Assembly (NCBI RefSeq): GCF_000344685.1
Contig: NW_006920412.1
Location: forward strand, 844,649 to 908,648
Length of the DNA stretch: 64,000 bases
Origin: Gloeophyllum trabeum ATCC 11539
Lineage: Eukaryota > Basidiomycota > Agaricomycetes > Gloeophyllales > Gloeophyllaceae
Direction: 5' to 3'
Shown here: piece by piece, positions 36,448 to 48,382 of the stretch
Layout: each line of letters begins with the position of its first letter
Position numbering within the stretch: the first letter of the stretch is position 1
Translations under genes and position numbers: made by a program
The notes under the pieces: generated by a model
Database searches by the model: none
Seen by the model: the letters and a program-made list of their open reading frames with translations, nothing else
Told to the model about the DNA's origin: nothing

Positions 36448-37216
36448 CTATAATGCTGCCCGCTCGTCCGGATTATCTACCAGGGCCTCCTCTATCTGCT
36501 TCTCCAAGAACGAAATATCCGCATACTTGACCACCTTGCCCTTCCCCTCCTCGTCCACTTCAATCAGCGTTACAGAAACATTCGGGACCCTCCAAATCAC
36601 GACGCCCTCGCCACACTTGACCTTCCCGGACGCAATTAGAGCACGAACAAGCGCCCCGATTGCACCGCCGTGCGAGACAACGAGGACGTCCCGGTCGTGA
36701 TCGCGTGCGGGCGCTTGCACGATTGCCCGATCCCACCACGACACCAGGCGCGCCGTGAACGTTTCCATGTCCTCAAGCGCATCGGGCGCGCTGGCCATCT
36801 TCCTGGCGATGATGGGCTTGCCTTGCAGCTCTCCCATATGCTGTAGGGTGGAATGAGCTTCAAGCTGGCGCGAGGCGAGTGGTTTCTGCATTCTCATGCA
36901 CTCACCCGTTCCCGCAGCGCCTCCTCCCTCCTCAGCTCCACCCCCGGATGATACAATAGAATCGTTTTTGCAGTCTGGAAAGCGAGCCTTCAGTACCTTA
37001 CACTTGGGACACAATACAGAAGCTCACATCCGCCGCCCGACTCAAATCACTGCTATACGCGCTCTCAAACGGCACCTCCCTCAGCGCCCCCGCCACCATC
37101 TTCGCCTGCTCCACCCCGACCTCGTTCAGCTTGCTATCCAGCTGGCCCTGCATGATCCCATTCCTGTTCTCCGCCGTCTCCCCATGGCGCACGATGTACA
37201 CCCTCGTCGTCGGCAT
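36448..37216 (-). CDS. Histidine phosphatase (phosphoglycerate-mutase-like)
   Basis: Cofactor-independent phosphatase branch of the histidine phosphatase superfamily. Three exons (37028-37216, 36906-36974, 36448-36840) give 216 residues in frame. The N-terminus has the RHG motif: RVYIVRHGETAENRNGIMQG. Next is AYSSDLSRAADTAKTIL, where the first splice falls between D and T. The second catalytic His is in LVVSHGGAIGALVRALI. The length fits small broad-specificity phosphatases or a fructose-2,6-bisphosphatase-like protein rather than glycolytic mutase. The physiological substrate is unknown. The ATG at 37216 starts exactly at the RHG strand, so no targeting peptide. Confidence 0.9.
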
Positions 37217-37731
37217 TAATGGACGCACTGTGTAACCCTAACCCCTGCCGCGGGACAGGTGAGAACGGACGTGTCATCGCATCGTCATACCCCGGCTGCG
37301 CGAGTTATCGCTCAATCATCCCGCCTTGCATGGCCAGTACCGCACCAAAATCCCAAAGCGCCTATCTGACAACTCTGGGAGCCAAAGCACAGGATGCGTT
37401 ACTCATCGACGGCCTTGAGAGACCCTCGGTGGCTCCCCGGTGCACTCGCGCCAACCCTCGGGGGTTTGTAAGGTTTCGTTTGCGTCCCAGAAGGTTGCGA
37501 TCTCCTCTATCATGGAGTACATGTTTCAATTGATCAATGACAATTTACCCAAAGATAGTACACGAGGCCTAGGACTACAAGCTGTCAGTATACTATCATA
37601 TGCACCCTATCTACACCGTCCTTAGTCACATCTGCTTTATCTACACCACACCTGCATTTAGACCCTATACCTGACCTGTGGAATTAACCTTCAAGGGGCG
37701 CAATCGAACAGCAAAGACGTTCTGGCAGAAA
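37217..37731. other. Intergenic, phosphatase promoter and doa1 3' region
   Basis: 515 bp, no gene recognised. Confidence 0.4.
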
Positions 37732-40700
37732 TTACAAAAGTCCATTGATATCGGCCACGACAGGCCTCTCGCGCTCGCTGAACTGACCCGGTACGACCCC
37801 GATGGACTGCCGGACCTCAGCCGCTTGTGCGGTAGTGAGAGGCGCATTTTGCTCTTTCGCGGCGAACACCTGCGCACACGTGTGAGATTAGACCGCGCCG
37901 AGAGGCAGAGAAGTCCGAGTACACACCACGTTCCCCAGCGCCACCAGCGCGCGATGGTACGCTTCCGACTCTTGCTTCTCGGTCTTCAACACCCGGAAGA
38001 TCAAGCCCAGCAGCAGAGTCCGGACGTCCGACGCAAACTTCGTACGCAGCGCGATGCATGATACACTAAGAGTGACACCCATCAGCTCGATACCTCCCTC
38101 AAACTTGTGAAGCACCTACTTGTACAGCACCGTCGCCAGCACGACGCGTGCCTTGGGGGAGAGCACCTCATACTGACCTTGCTGGAGACGCTCCAGGACC
38201 TGCGACGGCAGTCAGCACCGAGAGACAAGCAGAGTGAACCATCGCACCAATTTCGTCCAGTCACTGTTGTCGACCACTTTGGGGCCAGTGAACGCGTTCG
38301 CCAAAGCACGGAGTAGCAGCAAGATGTTCGTTTCTCGTTGCTTCGATAATGGCTGCGTCCACGGCTGGCTCCATTCCGCCCCAGTGAACAAAGCCTCTAT
38401 GAAATGGAACCTCAACTCTTGAGAAGAGAATGCGGCGGGTGAAAACGCGACGACCAAGCGGCTTAGGTCCATGACTGCGAAGACGTCAGAGAGTCCGTCG
38501 ATCTGTGATGTACCGGATGAGAACACACCTGGGAAGCGCGACGAGGTAGGCCAGCGTTCCAGCACGGACGTGAGAGCCTCCACATGATGTGAATTCAAGT
38601 TCGGCGCAGAAGGAGACGCTCCGGGTGACTGTGCAGCTTGCGAAACAAAGACAAAGGCCTCGTCAATTAATCGCAGCTCCTGCGGATACATTGCCAGGGA
38701 CGACGTCGACTGGCACCATTGTCAGAACAAGGCTCCTGGTAAAAAGCATGCGGGTACGAACTATCTCGCTCCGGAGCGCCTCGTCGATGTCATACAGCTT
38801 TGCTTGCATAGCGTTGATGTTTGCTTGTGTCATGGTTCGCGGCTCACGCTGCGCAAGACCATCAGCGTCTTACAACTATCAGTAAAAGAGTGACCCTCAC
38901 CGCTGGCAGTACAGAGGGAGGGGAGCGTGAAGGTACGGCTGCTGGGGTAGGGGCAGCAGGTGCGGGTGAACCAGAGTACCGAGATGCACCTGTGTATGGA
39001 TCGGCGAACGAAGATGGGCCCGCCGAGGGCACGGAGCTTGTTGAACCGGTGTACCTCGAAGAACCTGTCTAGACTGAGCGCGGAGCCACAGAAGGAGACC
39101 GGACTAACGGTCACCTGTGTATGGATCAACGAACTCTGTGCTCGGACCCGCTGACCGACTCCGGGAAGCGTTTGAATGCTGTTCAATGAACCGCACGACC
39201 ACGTCGAGTTGGTCCAGCGGGATGTTGTTATTTTCGAGGAAGCGCTGCGCAGCTACGTAAGGGTTCTCTGGGGGTATACAAGGCGGTGAGCAGATGTTGC
39301 GGCCCGCCGGCCCAGTCACCTACCCGAGTCGTTGTACGGCAGCTTGAGCATTTTCCCATCTCCAATATCTACGTCCCATACATGGTCGTACCCTTTGTAT
39401 TGATCATCTTCGTCATTTGCTCTTAAGACCTCGCCCACTTGTTGCCATGTGAAAGCTTGGGCATCCCACTGGAAGACACATATTATGGGCTTATACAGTG
39501 ATTAATTCCCGTCGTCGCGACGTACCTGGTAGGCCTCCACTTTGTCACCGTTCTTAATCATCTTTGTTTGTCCCGATTTCGTCCCTTCAATTCAAGTGTC
39601 AATTATGGAACGGATGTGGAAGTCGGAAGGACGGACCAGGTTGAGCGAGAGCCTCCATGCCGGGAAGATCGGATACTTTGACGTTTCCAATTTGTTGGGC
39701 GGGCAAGGCTTGTTTGGCTACTGCATCGTCAAATTCCTTCAGATCTCCGGGAGGCGCCCACCGTGGCTCTACGACGCTGAAGACCCGCACCACACCATCG
39801 CTCGACCCTGCCACAATGTCACCATTGGGCATAGTGGAAACGGACCAGACGGAAACAGCGGGAACAATTATGGTTTGCGCCAGTTCGCCATCTAAAGGAA
39901 ATCTCTGGTAACGATCTGAATGGAGTTAGAGTTTAAGGGCCGCACGAACCTCTCCAAACACGGATACTGCGGTCTTCTCCACATGAGACTAAAGCACCAT
40001 CGGGAAGTAACGAGATAGAGTAGATGAAAGATGTATGACCGGTGAGAGTATAGACCACGTCGCCTCCCATGGTCCAGACGCGAATCTCGCTGGTGGGCAA
40101 CTCCGATTTTTACGCGCAAACGGGGTGACATAATCCGAGACGCACCTGTCGTTGGAGCAAGATGCGAAGCCGATATCGGGAACCACCGTCAAACCCCGTA
40201 CTGCGTCCTGATGCCCTTCGAATGTGTGTATGCTGGCAGCCTTTTGCCATAGTTTGATAGTCTTGTCAGCGGATCCTGGGAACCGCTCAGCTTCGTTCAA
40301 CATGTAATGGTATGCCAAGCTTACCGGTCAAAAATTCTTCATTGCCAAGGGCGAGAACAGTCCACACGGAGTGGCCATGACCTTTGAGATCGTATGCTGA
40401 CTGGAAGTCCTTCCATACTTTAGCGGTCCTACACAATTCAACATCTGTATGCGGAAGATCGAGGGTGTGAACTCACTTGTCCCATGAACCAGATATAATA
40501 GTCCCATCCGGTAGGGAGTGTAGGGCACAGACATTGTCTGTGTGGCCGATCAGCGAATAGCTGGGTTCCGCTTTACCCGAGGCCAGGTCGAACACATTGA
40601 TGATCTTGTCCTGTCCTCCCGCGACCAGGAGTCCTACGAGGGTAATGGCTCAGGTGACAAAGGGACTGGTGGGGCAACGCATACTAACCTTGAGAGGCAT

Positions 40701-40962
40701 CTTTGGACGGCGGGATGTATGTCAGTGCATTCACGAATCGATCGCCTGCTTTGAAAACCTGCGCGCTCGCGAATGATGAGCCAGACGTCCTGTTCCATAC
40801 GATTGCTGTCGTGTCACGCGAAGCAGAGAGAATGAGATCGTCCGAGGGCGAAGCCACAGCTCTGACCTATGATCAACGGTTAGATGGCGCGTCCCATTCG
40901 ATAGCTTGCGTACGCACATCTGCAGAGTGCGCGGACAGGGTCGCAGATAATTTGTAGGACAT
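37732..40962 (-). CDS. doa1: Doa1/Ufd3/PLAA ubiquitin-binding WD40-PFU-PUL protein
   Basis: Cdc48/p97 cofactor in ubiquitin homeostasis and organelle-associated degradation. The protein starts MSYKLSATLSAHSADVRAVA and has a seven-blade WD40 propeller: DLILSASRDTTAIVW, GHTDNVCALHSLPDGTIISG, GHSVWTVLALGNEEFLTGSA, FEGHQDAVRGLTVVPDIGFA, LTGHTSFIYSISLLPDGALV, SVWSVSTMPNGDIVAGSSDG. The middle carries the PFU domain (FTWQQVGEVL, YDHVWDVDIGDGKMLKLPYN, then NPYVAAQRFLENNNIPLDQL). The C-terminal PUL armadillo domain includes LRFHFIEALF, ILLLLRALANAF, DVRTLLLGLIFRVLK and SEAYHRALVALGNVV, with a last exon from FAAKEQNAPLT to VVADINGLL. More than ten short introns. The three domains in this order identify it. 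Confidence 0.92.
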
Positions 40963-41548
40963 CACGCAGAAGGGCCTTGCCAACCTTCGCAGTTATGAAG
41001 GCGCTGGACAGGAAAAGAGAAAGGAAAGGAAGAAGGATGCTATGTCCAAAGGACTTCTACTTCTACAGTAAGTCCACCCGAAAATGGAACGCGACGCGTG
41101 CGGTCGCGTGTAGCCTAGACCCACCGGCCGACTCCTACTTCCCGCATTCACTGTGTCCAATAAAACAACGTCCTCGACGCGCTATGTTGTTCGGGCGTTT
41201 CGCTGACCTGGATGTCTTCCATTCTCTGAAAACGTTTATTGCTTTGCAACCATGGTAATCCAATTCCTATGTATTCTCTGCGCTACAAAGATGTACACCT
41301 CTCAAACGACCCCAAAGCGGTAGAGCCGACAGTGGGGAGATACCTGGGTGCTGTATGCCGTCCCTTATCCATCTCCGGGAAACCTCGCCATGCAGCTCAC
41401 CGACCGTGAAGAGTCGAGGTACGACGAATTGCCAAACGGCGAGGGGATGGAAAGAAAAAAGTTCCAAGGCGCCAAACGGACATTATAATCGGGCACTTAA
41501 GGGCAGGCCTATCTCTGACCGCCAAAGTCGGGCGTACTTCAGTCTCCA
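40963..41548. other. Intergenic, doa1 promoter side
   Basis: 586 bp with no gene recognised. It probably holds the doa1 promoter and that of the plus-strand frame starting at 41549. Confidence 0.35.
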
Positions 41549-42199
41549 ATGATAGCCCGGACAACTCAGGTAAGTATCCTCCAATGTTTTGGCCAGTCGA
41601 CATCTACATGACAGATGCACCATGACATGGCGGCTTCATTTGACAAGACTGCCATGTAAGTTTCATTCAATTTCTTTTAGTTCCTTGACGCTACAAGACC
41701 TTCTATCACCGACAACATCCGAGATCTTACCATTCATCCTTCCCAAGGCATCCAAGATCGAAGCGATTTGGCAGATTCCGATGTCGGTGTATCTCTGTTC
41801 AGCGTGGGATACAGTCATAAGAGGGCGAGCCTTATTCGACTTGACCGCGAAAAGGCCCAGTCCAAGGGAACATCAGCTGCGATCTCTGCTTACCGAAAGT
41901 CGGACGCGAGATGACAAGAGCATTGCGTGTGCACCCATGCCATCGATCTCCCACTGTTCATTCGGCGAAACAACTTATGGTGTGTTCCAAGTACTAGTGT
42001 GCGATGCGGCACCATACTTCCCCGACACGGTTCTGCTATTGACCGCGGCATCCCCCATGTCTTTCCTAATGCATTAGGGTCAACGGCGTATGCTTCTCCG
42101 CTTGGCCAACGGCAACTATACGACCCTGTAAGTAGCGTTCCAGAGCATAGCCAGGCTCATCTAGTCAGGGAGGAAACTTTACAGTCTAACCCAGTTTAA
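41549..42199 (+). pseudogene. Unidentified reading frame interrupted by one TGA
   Basis: Three exons with good splice signals (41549-41569, 41615-41655, 41698-41914) encode 92 residues beginning MIARTTQMHHDMAASFDKTA, then IPSITDNIRDLTIHPSQ and AYRKSDAR, ending at TGA 41912-41914. The same frame continues open past the TGA (CTHAIDLPLFIRRNNLWCV, PRHGSAIDRGIPHVFPNALG) to a canonical 57-nt intron from about 42130 and a stop at 42199. Either a short gene ends at the TGA, or a longer gene is interrupted, or I have missed an intron covering the TGA. No family recognised. Confidence refers to this being a real coding remnant. Confidence 0.4.
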
Positions 42200-42448
42200 C
42201 CCATCTACAACCCGCTGATCCTAGGTCTGCCTGTCATGAGAACCTGCCACCAATCGGATTGGCGTCGAAGAGTTCCTCGACGGTCACGACTTGGCATCGA
42301 TTGCGCTTTGCAAACCAGTCCTCGTGGATTGGGACGGACCGGTATAGCCAGGACCGGTCCTGCCACAGAGTCAGGGTACACTCTATGCGTCCGGTTTACT
42401 TCCACTTACTGTTGGAAACGGAGTTGACACCACTAAGTACGTCAATGA

Positions 42449-43716
42449 TCAATTTACCTTGTTGTACCAAGCCAATGTTGCACTCACATCTCCACAGGTA
42501 ATAGGCTCGTATTTCGCGGGGCTGCTCTCAGTGACGCAGGTGGGGAGAACGCTGCAAGTCTCGTTGAAATTGAAGCCTGCGCACAGGGGTAACTATTAGA
42601 CGCCCCCCCCCCCCACAAGCATGTGGCCCTGCGACATACCAAAGAAAAATGGCATGGAAACCCTGTCGTGCTCAGAGTGGTTGGATGCTCGATGAACGGT
42701 GGACAAAAATCGGTCGTTCGTGAGACGCATCAGGTAATCTCCAATATTGACCACGAAAGTTCCCTCAATCGGGGGTACCTTCAACCATTCTCGCCCCTTC
42801 AAGACCTGCAACCCTCCGTTCATGTCCTGCCACAGCAGCGTGAAGCACTGCAAGTCCGTGTGCGAGCCGATGCCGACCTGGTCCTTGGTCGCTTCAATTG
42901 CCTCAGGCGTCAGGCCGCGGTAGAAATTGAAGACACCGTCGGCGCCCGGATAGGTCGTCACCTTATCGAAGTAGTCCTCTGGGAGATCGAGGGCTAGCGC
43001 GAAAATCCTGACGAGGCGTCGGGACAGCGTCAAGCACGCTTGCCAGTAACGAAGCACGTCTTCTTTGAAATCCGGCATATGGGTGGTGCCTTCCCACACG
43101 AATTCCTCGCCCCGGACATAGGCGTTTACTTCTGGTGGGATAGCGTTGAGGTCCTTGGGTTCCGGATCGTATTCTGGAGAGTACCGCCAGCTGAACGATT
43201 CTCTATCATCTGGTCATTGATCAGGCGCGGGTATCCCATCCAACGACGCAATTCCTACCTTTACTTTCAAGGGGACTAGCATGGCTCACTCCAGAAGGTA
43301 CGTAGCCGTTGAAATACTTCGACCTCTGTCCACTCACTAACTCCTTTGCTTCTAGTGGCTGCTCGAAGAATCTGTAGAGTACGGCAGTTGACTACCCTTA
43401 GTTCTGCGGTCGTACACCGTCTGGCTTCGTACTTTACGAGTTGTTTCCTTGCACGCTCTATGATATCCTCTTCGATGCCATGATTTCTGATGTAGAAGAA
43501 GCCAATATCCTGCGCAGCCTTGCAAACCTGCGCAGCGACCCGTAGACGCTCGTCAAGGTCGCCGTATATGCCCGTCAGATCAATGATCGGCACTTCGTCG
43601 GGCGTACAGTCTCTCGGAGGTGCAGTGGATACGGTACGATAGACTGGCCCGTACGCGGTACGCAGCTGCAGCTGCGTCGTCTGGAGCGTCGACGTGAGGG
43701 TAGTTGTGGTGGACAT
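42449..43716 (-). CDS. 2-oxoglutarate/Fe(II) dioxygenase, isopenicillin-N-synthase-like
   Basis: Fe(II)-dependent oxygenase of the IPNS/flavonol-synthase-like family. The N-terminal DIOX_N part reads VPIIDLTGIYGDLDERLRVA and DIGFFYIRNHGIEEDII, followed by an exon from FFEQPLEAKE. The core has SHTDLQCFTLLWQDMNGGLQ (HxD iron ligands), TFVVNIGDYLMRLTNDRF, TVHRASNH (distal His) and DRVSMPFFFG (RxS, 2-oxoglutarate). After MPFFFG an intron containing a 12-C run (42603-42614 on the plus strand) joins to FNFNETCSVLPTCVTES and KYEPITCGD. The end is uncertain: reading on gives a stop at 42449, while a donor after GD could lead to another exon. The substrate is unknown; such enzymes act in secondary metabolism or detoxification, but no cluster surrounds it. 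Confidence 0.85.
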
Positions 43717-44205
43717 GCTGAGTTGCAGCGCGCTATCGCAAGATAGGACTTACATGAGAGACTTTCAACCATCTTCGCAGGATGTCCCTGTCACAACTGA
43801 GATAAGGGTATTCTTGCAGCTTACGTGACCTCCTCCGCACCGTCTAAATATCCGATATTAGAGTTATTGTACACCTGGCCAGGAGGAGATGGCAGTGGTA
43901 CGAGGTCCCATGAGATACGGACGCATTCATGAACACAGGATTTCTACGAGCAACGAGCAGTAAGATGTATTCTTCAAGGCGGGGTAGCAAATCTTTACAT
44001 GAGGACGGACTGCTGTCATGTTACATGATGGACTCATAGCAGCCGGGAATGAGAATACGTAGCGAGAGGGTGAAGCAGGGACTCCAGGATCTCCAACCAG
44101 CACAAATGCAGGGTTCCAGCCAGGCGACGTCGGAATACATGCCAAGAAAGCAGAGGACCAGAGAGAACTGCATAGTCAGGTCAAGCGGTAGAGCAAGGAG
44201 CGATC
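43717..44205. other. Intergenic, oxygenase promoter and hop1 3' region
   Basis: 489 bp, no gene seen. Confidence 0.4.
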
Positions 44206-47200
44206 CTAGTCGCCAAGATCCACGCCAGCTACAACGGAGATCTTGACTTTCTTGCCGCGCTTCGTCCGGTCATCTGCTGAGTTCAGCTTGCGTTTCAGAT
44301 CCTTGTCCGTTGCGTCTCGTAGGACTCGATCGGTAAAGAATTGGGTCTCGTTCTGAGTTTGCGACTCAACCTGCAGGTCGCAGAGAATTGGGGTCGGGGG
44401 AGCGGATTTAGGTAGCTCAAGAGGGCTAAAGTGCGATCAGAGTGGTCCAGGAAAAGGTATGAAGAGTACAGCACAGAAGGAGATCTAGGCCATACCCTGT
44501 GTTGACAGCCTTCCCACTTCGTAGCTTACGAAGTTTATGTTTGGGTCGCTATCGGGACGACAGGGCAGGTTTCAGTATACATTTCGACATTCATGCGGTC
44601 AGTATACCACGAACCAATTCGGACAACCCAAGGATGCGTTTCTCGACGTCCACGTCCGGATTGAAGTAGTCCAGATACGCAGTGCATCGTTTGGAAGCGC
44701 GAACAAATCTATATGACTTTTTCTGTAGATTTTTGCGCTTTGGTTGCTTCCCTTTCGCTTTCGCCTTGGCGGCGCGAGAGCGAGTGTCGAGTAGGCCGAT
44801 ATCATCGATCTCAATCGGCACCTGCTCAATGAATCCTGATGGAAGTCCAGAGTATGTAGGCCACCGATAATTCATACGAGAAAATGAGTGTCACCTTCGC
44901 CCTCCAATCTTTTGAAGAGCTGCCCTGACACATCAGCTTCAACCCCTGCCAGACACATTAGATACGGTGCTTGAGGAATAGATGATCGACGAACCGAGGA
45001 GTTTGCAAAATTCCGACGGGGATTCGGGTTCGTGGATTTCCGCAATTTTAATGGCCCTCCTGTCAGTCAAAATCCATTAAAACAGAATCGCATTTGATGG
45101 AGGGGGCAGATAGATACCTGAATAACGCGAGATCCTTGAACTTTGCAATCATACTTGGATATAAGTCGTGGACCACGATGAGATCCCAATTCTGATCAGC
45201 TCGGACTCGGCAGTCGAAGCATAAGAATTTGGCGGGAAGTCGTTTGTCCTTAGCCGAGTGATACCTAGGCACCAACAGGTTGAGAGACTCTTTTCAATAT
45301 CCGCAGGGCTGCCATGACGTACCCCATGCACCTATCGTTGACGTTTTAGTTCTATGGCAATCTGAAGGCTCGTGATAACGAAACGCACCAAACATGATAC
45401 CAACGGCCGCAAGAGTCGCACCAGCATTGGTCATCATCCGTCTGTATTGAAAGTCAAGAAGAGTTCGAAGACATCACAGGAATATACGATAAGTCCCACC
45501 TGTGAACCACACTCGCAGTCCAAGCCTCTGTCCAGGACTTCCCGCGCCGGCTCAACGTCTACAGACATTTGCTCAGGTGGAGAGATGGAGATCCTGCTCT
45601 GGAACGACTCGATAGAGTCCTGAACATAAGAGCCTTGAGGGACGATCTGACTCTCAAGATCTACGCGCATTCCCGAATGAAACAGGGAGCCCTATACGAT
45701 CGGCAGACGTATCTAACGTACCCAGCATTTCCGAATCCTCTGCAGGATCGGTCTGCCCTGCAGCCAAATTGTCCATGAGCATCATGGTGTCCACTTGGCT
45801 TTGGGTGGGCGTCGTAATGCTCTCTTCCAGATCTGAGGGCGGCAGAGAAGGAGACTTAGGTGCGATCCCCTTCTCAACAGCCATATTCGGCTCCGCAGGG
45901 AGCTGTTGAGTGCAAGATAAAGGCTGAGTCTCAGGTATGTCTCCTGCGTTGTCGCCGTTGTGTTGTAGATTCTATGGGAGGCGCTTGAGCTGCGTAGCAT
46001 ATCATAGAGAAGACAACTCGCACCAGCTGTCCCACTTGACTTGGAACACTCTCGGATGCTCCGATGAAGATCGGACCTTCCTCGGCAATGCTATGGGAGC
46101 ATCTGCCCTTGACATCTCCGCCAATATCCTCACGAGAAGTTCCATCGTTGCCTTTCTTGTCAGTCGCTTTCCCCACCATCGACACAATATTACCATCAGC
46201 ATTTCTGATCCCGAGGGGTTCGCTGATTTCTACGGCGAACTTGTTGCCTTTCCGTGAGCTACGGTCTCCCGGATCGTAATCGGGATCTTGTTCGCCGTCA
46301 GCGTCCATATCGGTCAAACCATCTTCGGCATCCCAAATGACGCGTCGCTTCTCTGCGTCGCGTGCCTGCAGCTCAATTTCCTGAGCCCTGGTCGTTGCTT
46401 CTTCCGCAGGCGTTAGGCTCGGGGCTCCCTTTGCAAGAGGCCCGCAGGTACCGGCGAAGGCGGCGTTGTTGTCTTCTGTTGAAGGCAAGTATGCTGAAAC
46501 GGACGCAATGCGAACGTCGACTCTGCACAAGCCGCGCTCGATATATGATTCCAAAACGCGAAACCGTGACGCACCCGTGCCAGCCAGTCTCTAAGCGTCC
46601 GACACTGCACTTCTCCGGTGTCTCGCGTTTATCATGCGTGGCGAAGAACCATCTGTCTTTCTCCACGTCCCCAGCACGAAAATGAGGCGGCTCGTAATCT
46701 TCCGGGGTGTGGTCGTGATAGAACAGCTTGAATGTGGCGTATCGGCGCCCTGTAAAAGGGTCAGTCATGCACATATAGCGACTGAAAGTTGGCAAACTCG
46801 GTAGTGGGTCCATCTGTGTCGTAGCTTGTATAAGATTTTTGACCAACATCTAAATCCTTCGAGTTGAGGCGACACAGTACAGAGGGAGAGAAAGAGAATA
46901 ACATGCCTTGACGCTTCTTTTCACTTCCCCTAAGGTCGGTGCCTTCCCCTGCCTGACTGCTTCTGCGACAGGATCCGCGTCCTCACGATGATTTTGGTCC
47001 AGAGACAACTTCATAAGATCGTCACCCAGCGACATAATCGGAATGGCCGCACTGCTCCCCGGAGGAGTGTAATACTATGTAGAAGTGAGACCTTGAACGA
47101 AAAGGTATTGAGGACTACATACGTTGAAGTTGAATGTGTAAGCCTCGACGATACTGCAAGTAGGTTAGTATATTTCGACGTCGAGACACGCATATATGCG

Positions 47201-47555
47201 CTTACTTGTTGGGATCTTGCGGATCCTAACATGTGATTTAACCGCAAAACTCGAGCCTAAGCCGTCATGTAGTACGCACCAGATATACAGCAAAGATGAA
47301 ACTTTTCAAATACTGCTTTTGCAGCGCGTCAAATATTCCACTCTCCTGACCACGCATGTATCCGTCATCCGGTTAAAATATATACTCTGCGCGATGACCA
47401 ACCAAAAATTCCAGTAATTTATCCGCCTCTTCAGTGAAGCCACGAGTGACAGTCATGATCTTGAAACCGCTTATATTGCGCCTGGAGGAACAGTCGGAGG
47501 AGAAAGAGGCGTGACTGTCAAGAGACTGTGAAGCCGGATCATTGTTATTGGTCAT
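44206..47555 (-). CDS. hop1: Meiotic HORMA-domain protein Hop1 with PHD-type finger
   Basis: Axis protein of meiotic chromosomes that promotes inter-homologue recombination. The N-terminal HORMA domain is spread over several small exons: RGFTEEADKLLEFL, FDALQKQYLKSFIFAVYL, DPQDPNNIVEAYTFNFN, then LPTFSRYMCMTDPFTGRRYA and HGFAFWNHISS-type regions. An acidic low-complexity linker follows (DMDADGEQDPDYDPGDRSS). A zinc finger comes next: CECGSQ, then after an intron QCWCDSCGRWYHVWC and, later, FLCFDCRVRADQNWDLI, a PHD-like Cys4-His-Cys3 pattern as in yeast Hop1 relatives. The C-terminus includes FKDLALFRYL, a basic patch KAKAKGKQPKRKNLQKK, and ends KKVKISVVAGVDLGD. Many introns; edges in the finger region are the least certain. 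Confidence 0.87.
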
Positions 47556-48382
47556 GAGATAGCCTGCCGCCGCGTCAGGTCGCTTCAGACAAAGGAAGTG
47601 GAGTTTCCTTCACTTTCGCTGAAGTTATCGGCCGGCAGCAAATTCCTGCACCGCAGTAATCACATTAGCGTCAATCACATTTTTTCTTCCTTCCTTGGAT
47701 AACCCTGGCCGAGCGTACCGCAGATAGGTTATACATCCCAATCCGGCCTTTAAAAGCGTTTGTACGCAGGTCAAACTCTGGCTCGCAGTCAACTGCCACA
47801 CAGGTCATATTATAAACATGGCATCTGAATAATTGCAATCTCTACCTGGGTCTGAGAAGTCCTGGTCGTCTGTGCTTGCATGGTGAGCAGCGTTGGCAGA
47901 GGAAGAATGTGGGTGAAGCAGAACCCGCGTCCAGTCGGAGTTCGATTCGGATTGTGCGAACGGACGCGCGTGGCACGTGATGAGAACGGTGTTGCATCAA
48001 TTCCCACGCATCCCCGATCTGGTCTTAGAAGGTTCACACTTCGAGACCTTGTTCTCATCTTGCCGGGCCCTTGCCCTTATTTTCTTTCGGTATTCTGACC
48101 GATTGACCCGCTTGTTGCCACCGCACGCTTGTGATGATATATCTGATTATAATGGACGCATGTCCGTGGGGCCCGGCGCCTATAGAAGCTGCAGGGACCT
48201 ACGTGCGCCACAGCCCTCAGCGTTTGACTTTCATATACCGACACAGGTTGCTGGTCACGGCTTCCTTTAAAGATAGCTGTGATAGCTGAGCATTGTGTAC
48301 GCTTCCATCAATCTTTCTTTACCCCTTATAAGTACCTCCCTCTCCGAGCCCGTCTCTCTACCACACCCCTGCCAGAGCAAGG
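47556..48382. promoter_or_regulatory. Divergent promoter region, hop1 / Pho80-type cyclin
   Basis: 827 bp without a credible gene. It contains CACGTG at 47974-47979 (a bHLH E-box) and a TATA-like CTTATAAG at 48325-48332, about 50 bp before the cyclin ATG. Confidence 0.4.

Noticed and set aside
41912..41914. TGA as a selenocysteine codon
   Set aside because: Sporadic selenoproteins are not expected in this type of fungus and no SECIS-like element or known selenoprotein family was seen; a pseudogene or missed intron is simpler.
42205..42590. Plus-strand frame reading like a protein (LYASGLLPLTVGNGVDTTKY)
   Set aside because: It is interrupted by a TAG and is antisense to the 3' part of the dioxygenase gene, whose minus-strand frame and splice sites fit the family.
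42449..43716. Secondary-metabolite cluster around the dioxygenase
   Set aside because: Neighbours are Doa1 and Hop1; no synthase, P450 or transporter is present nearby.
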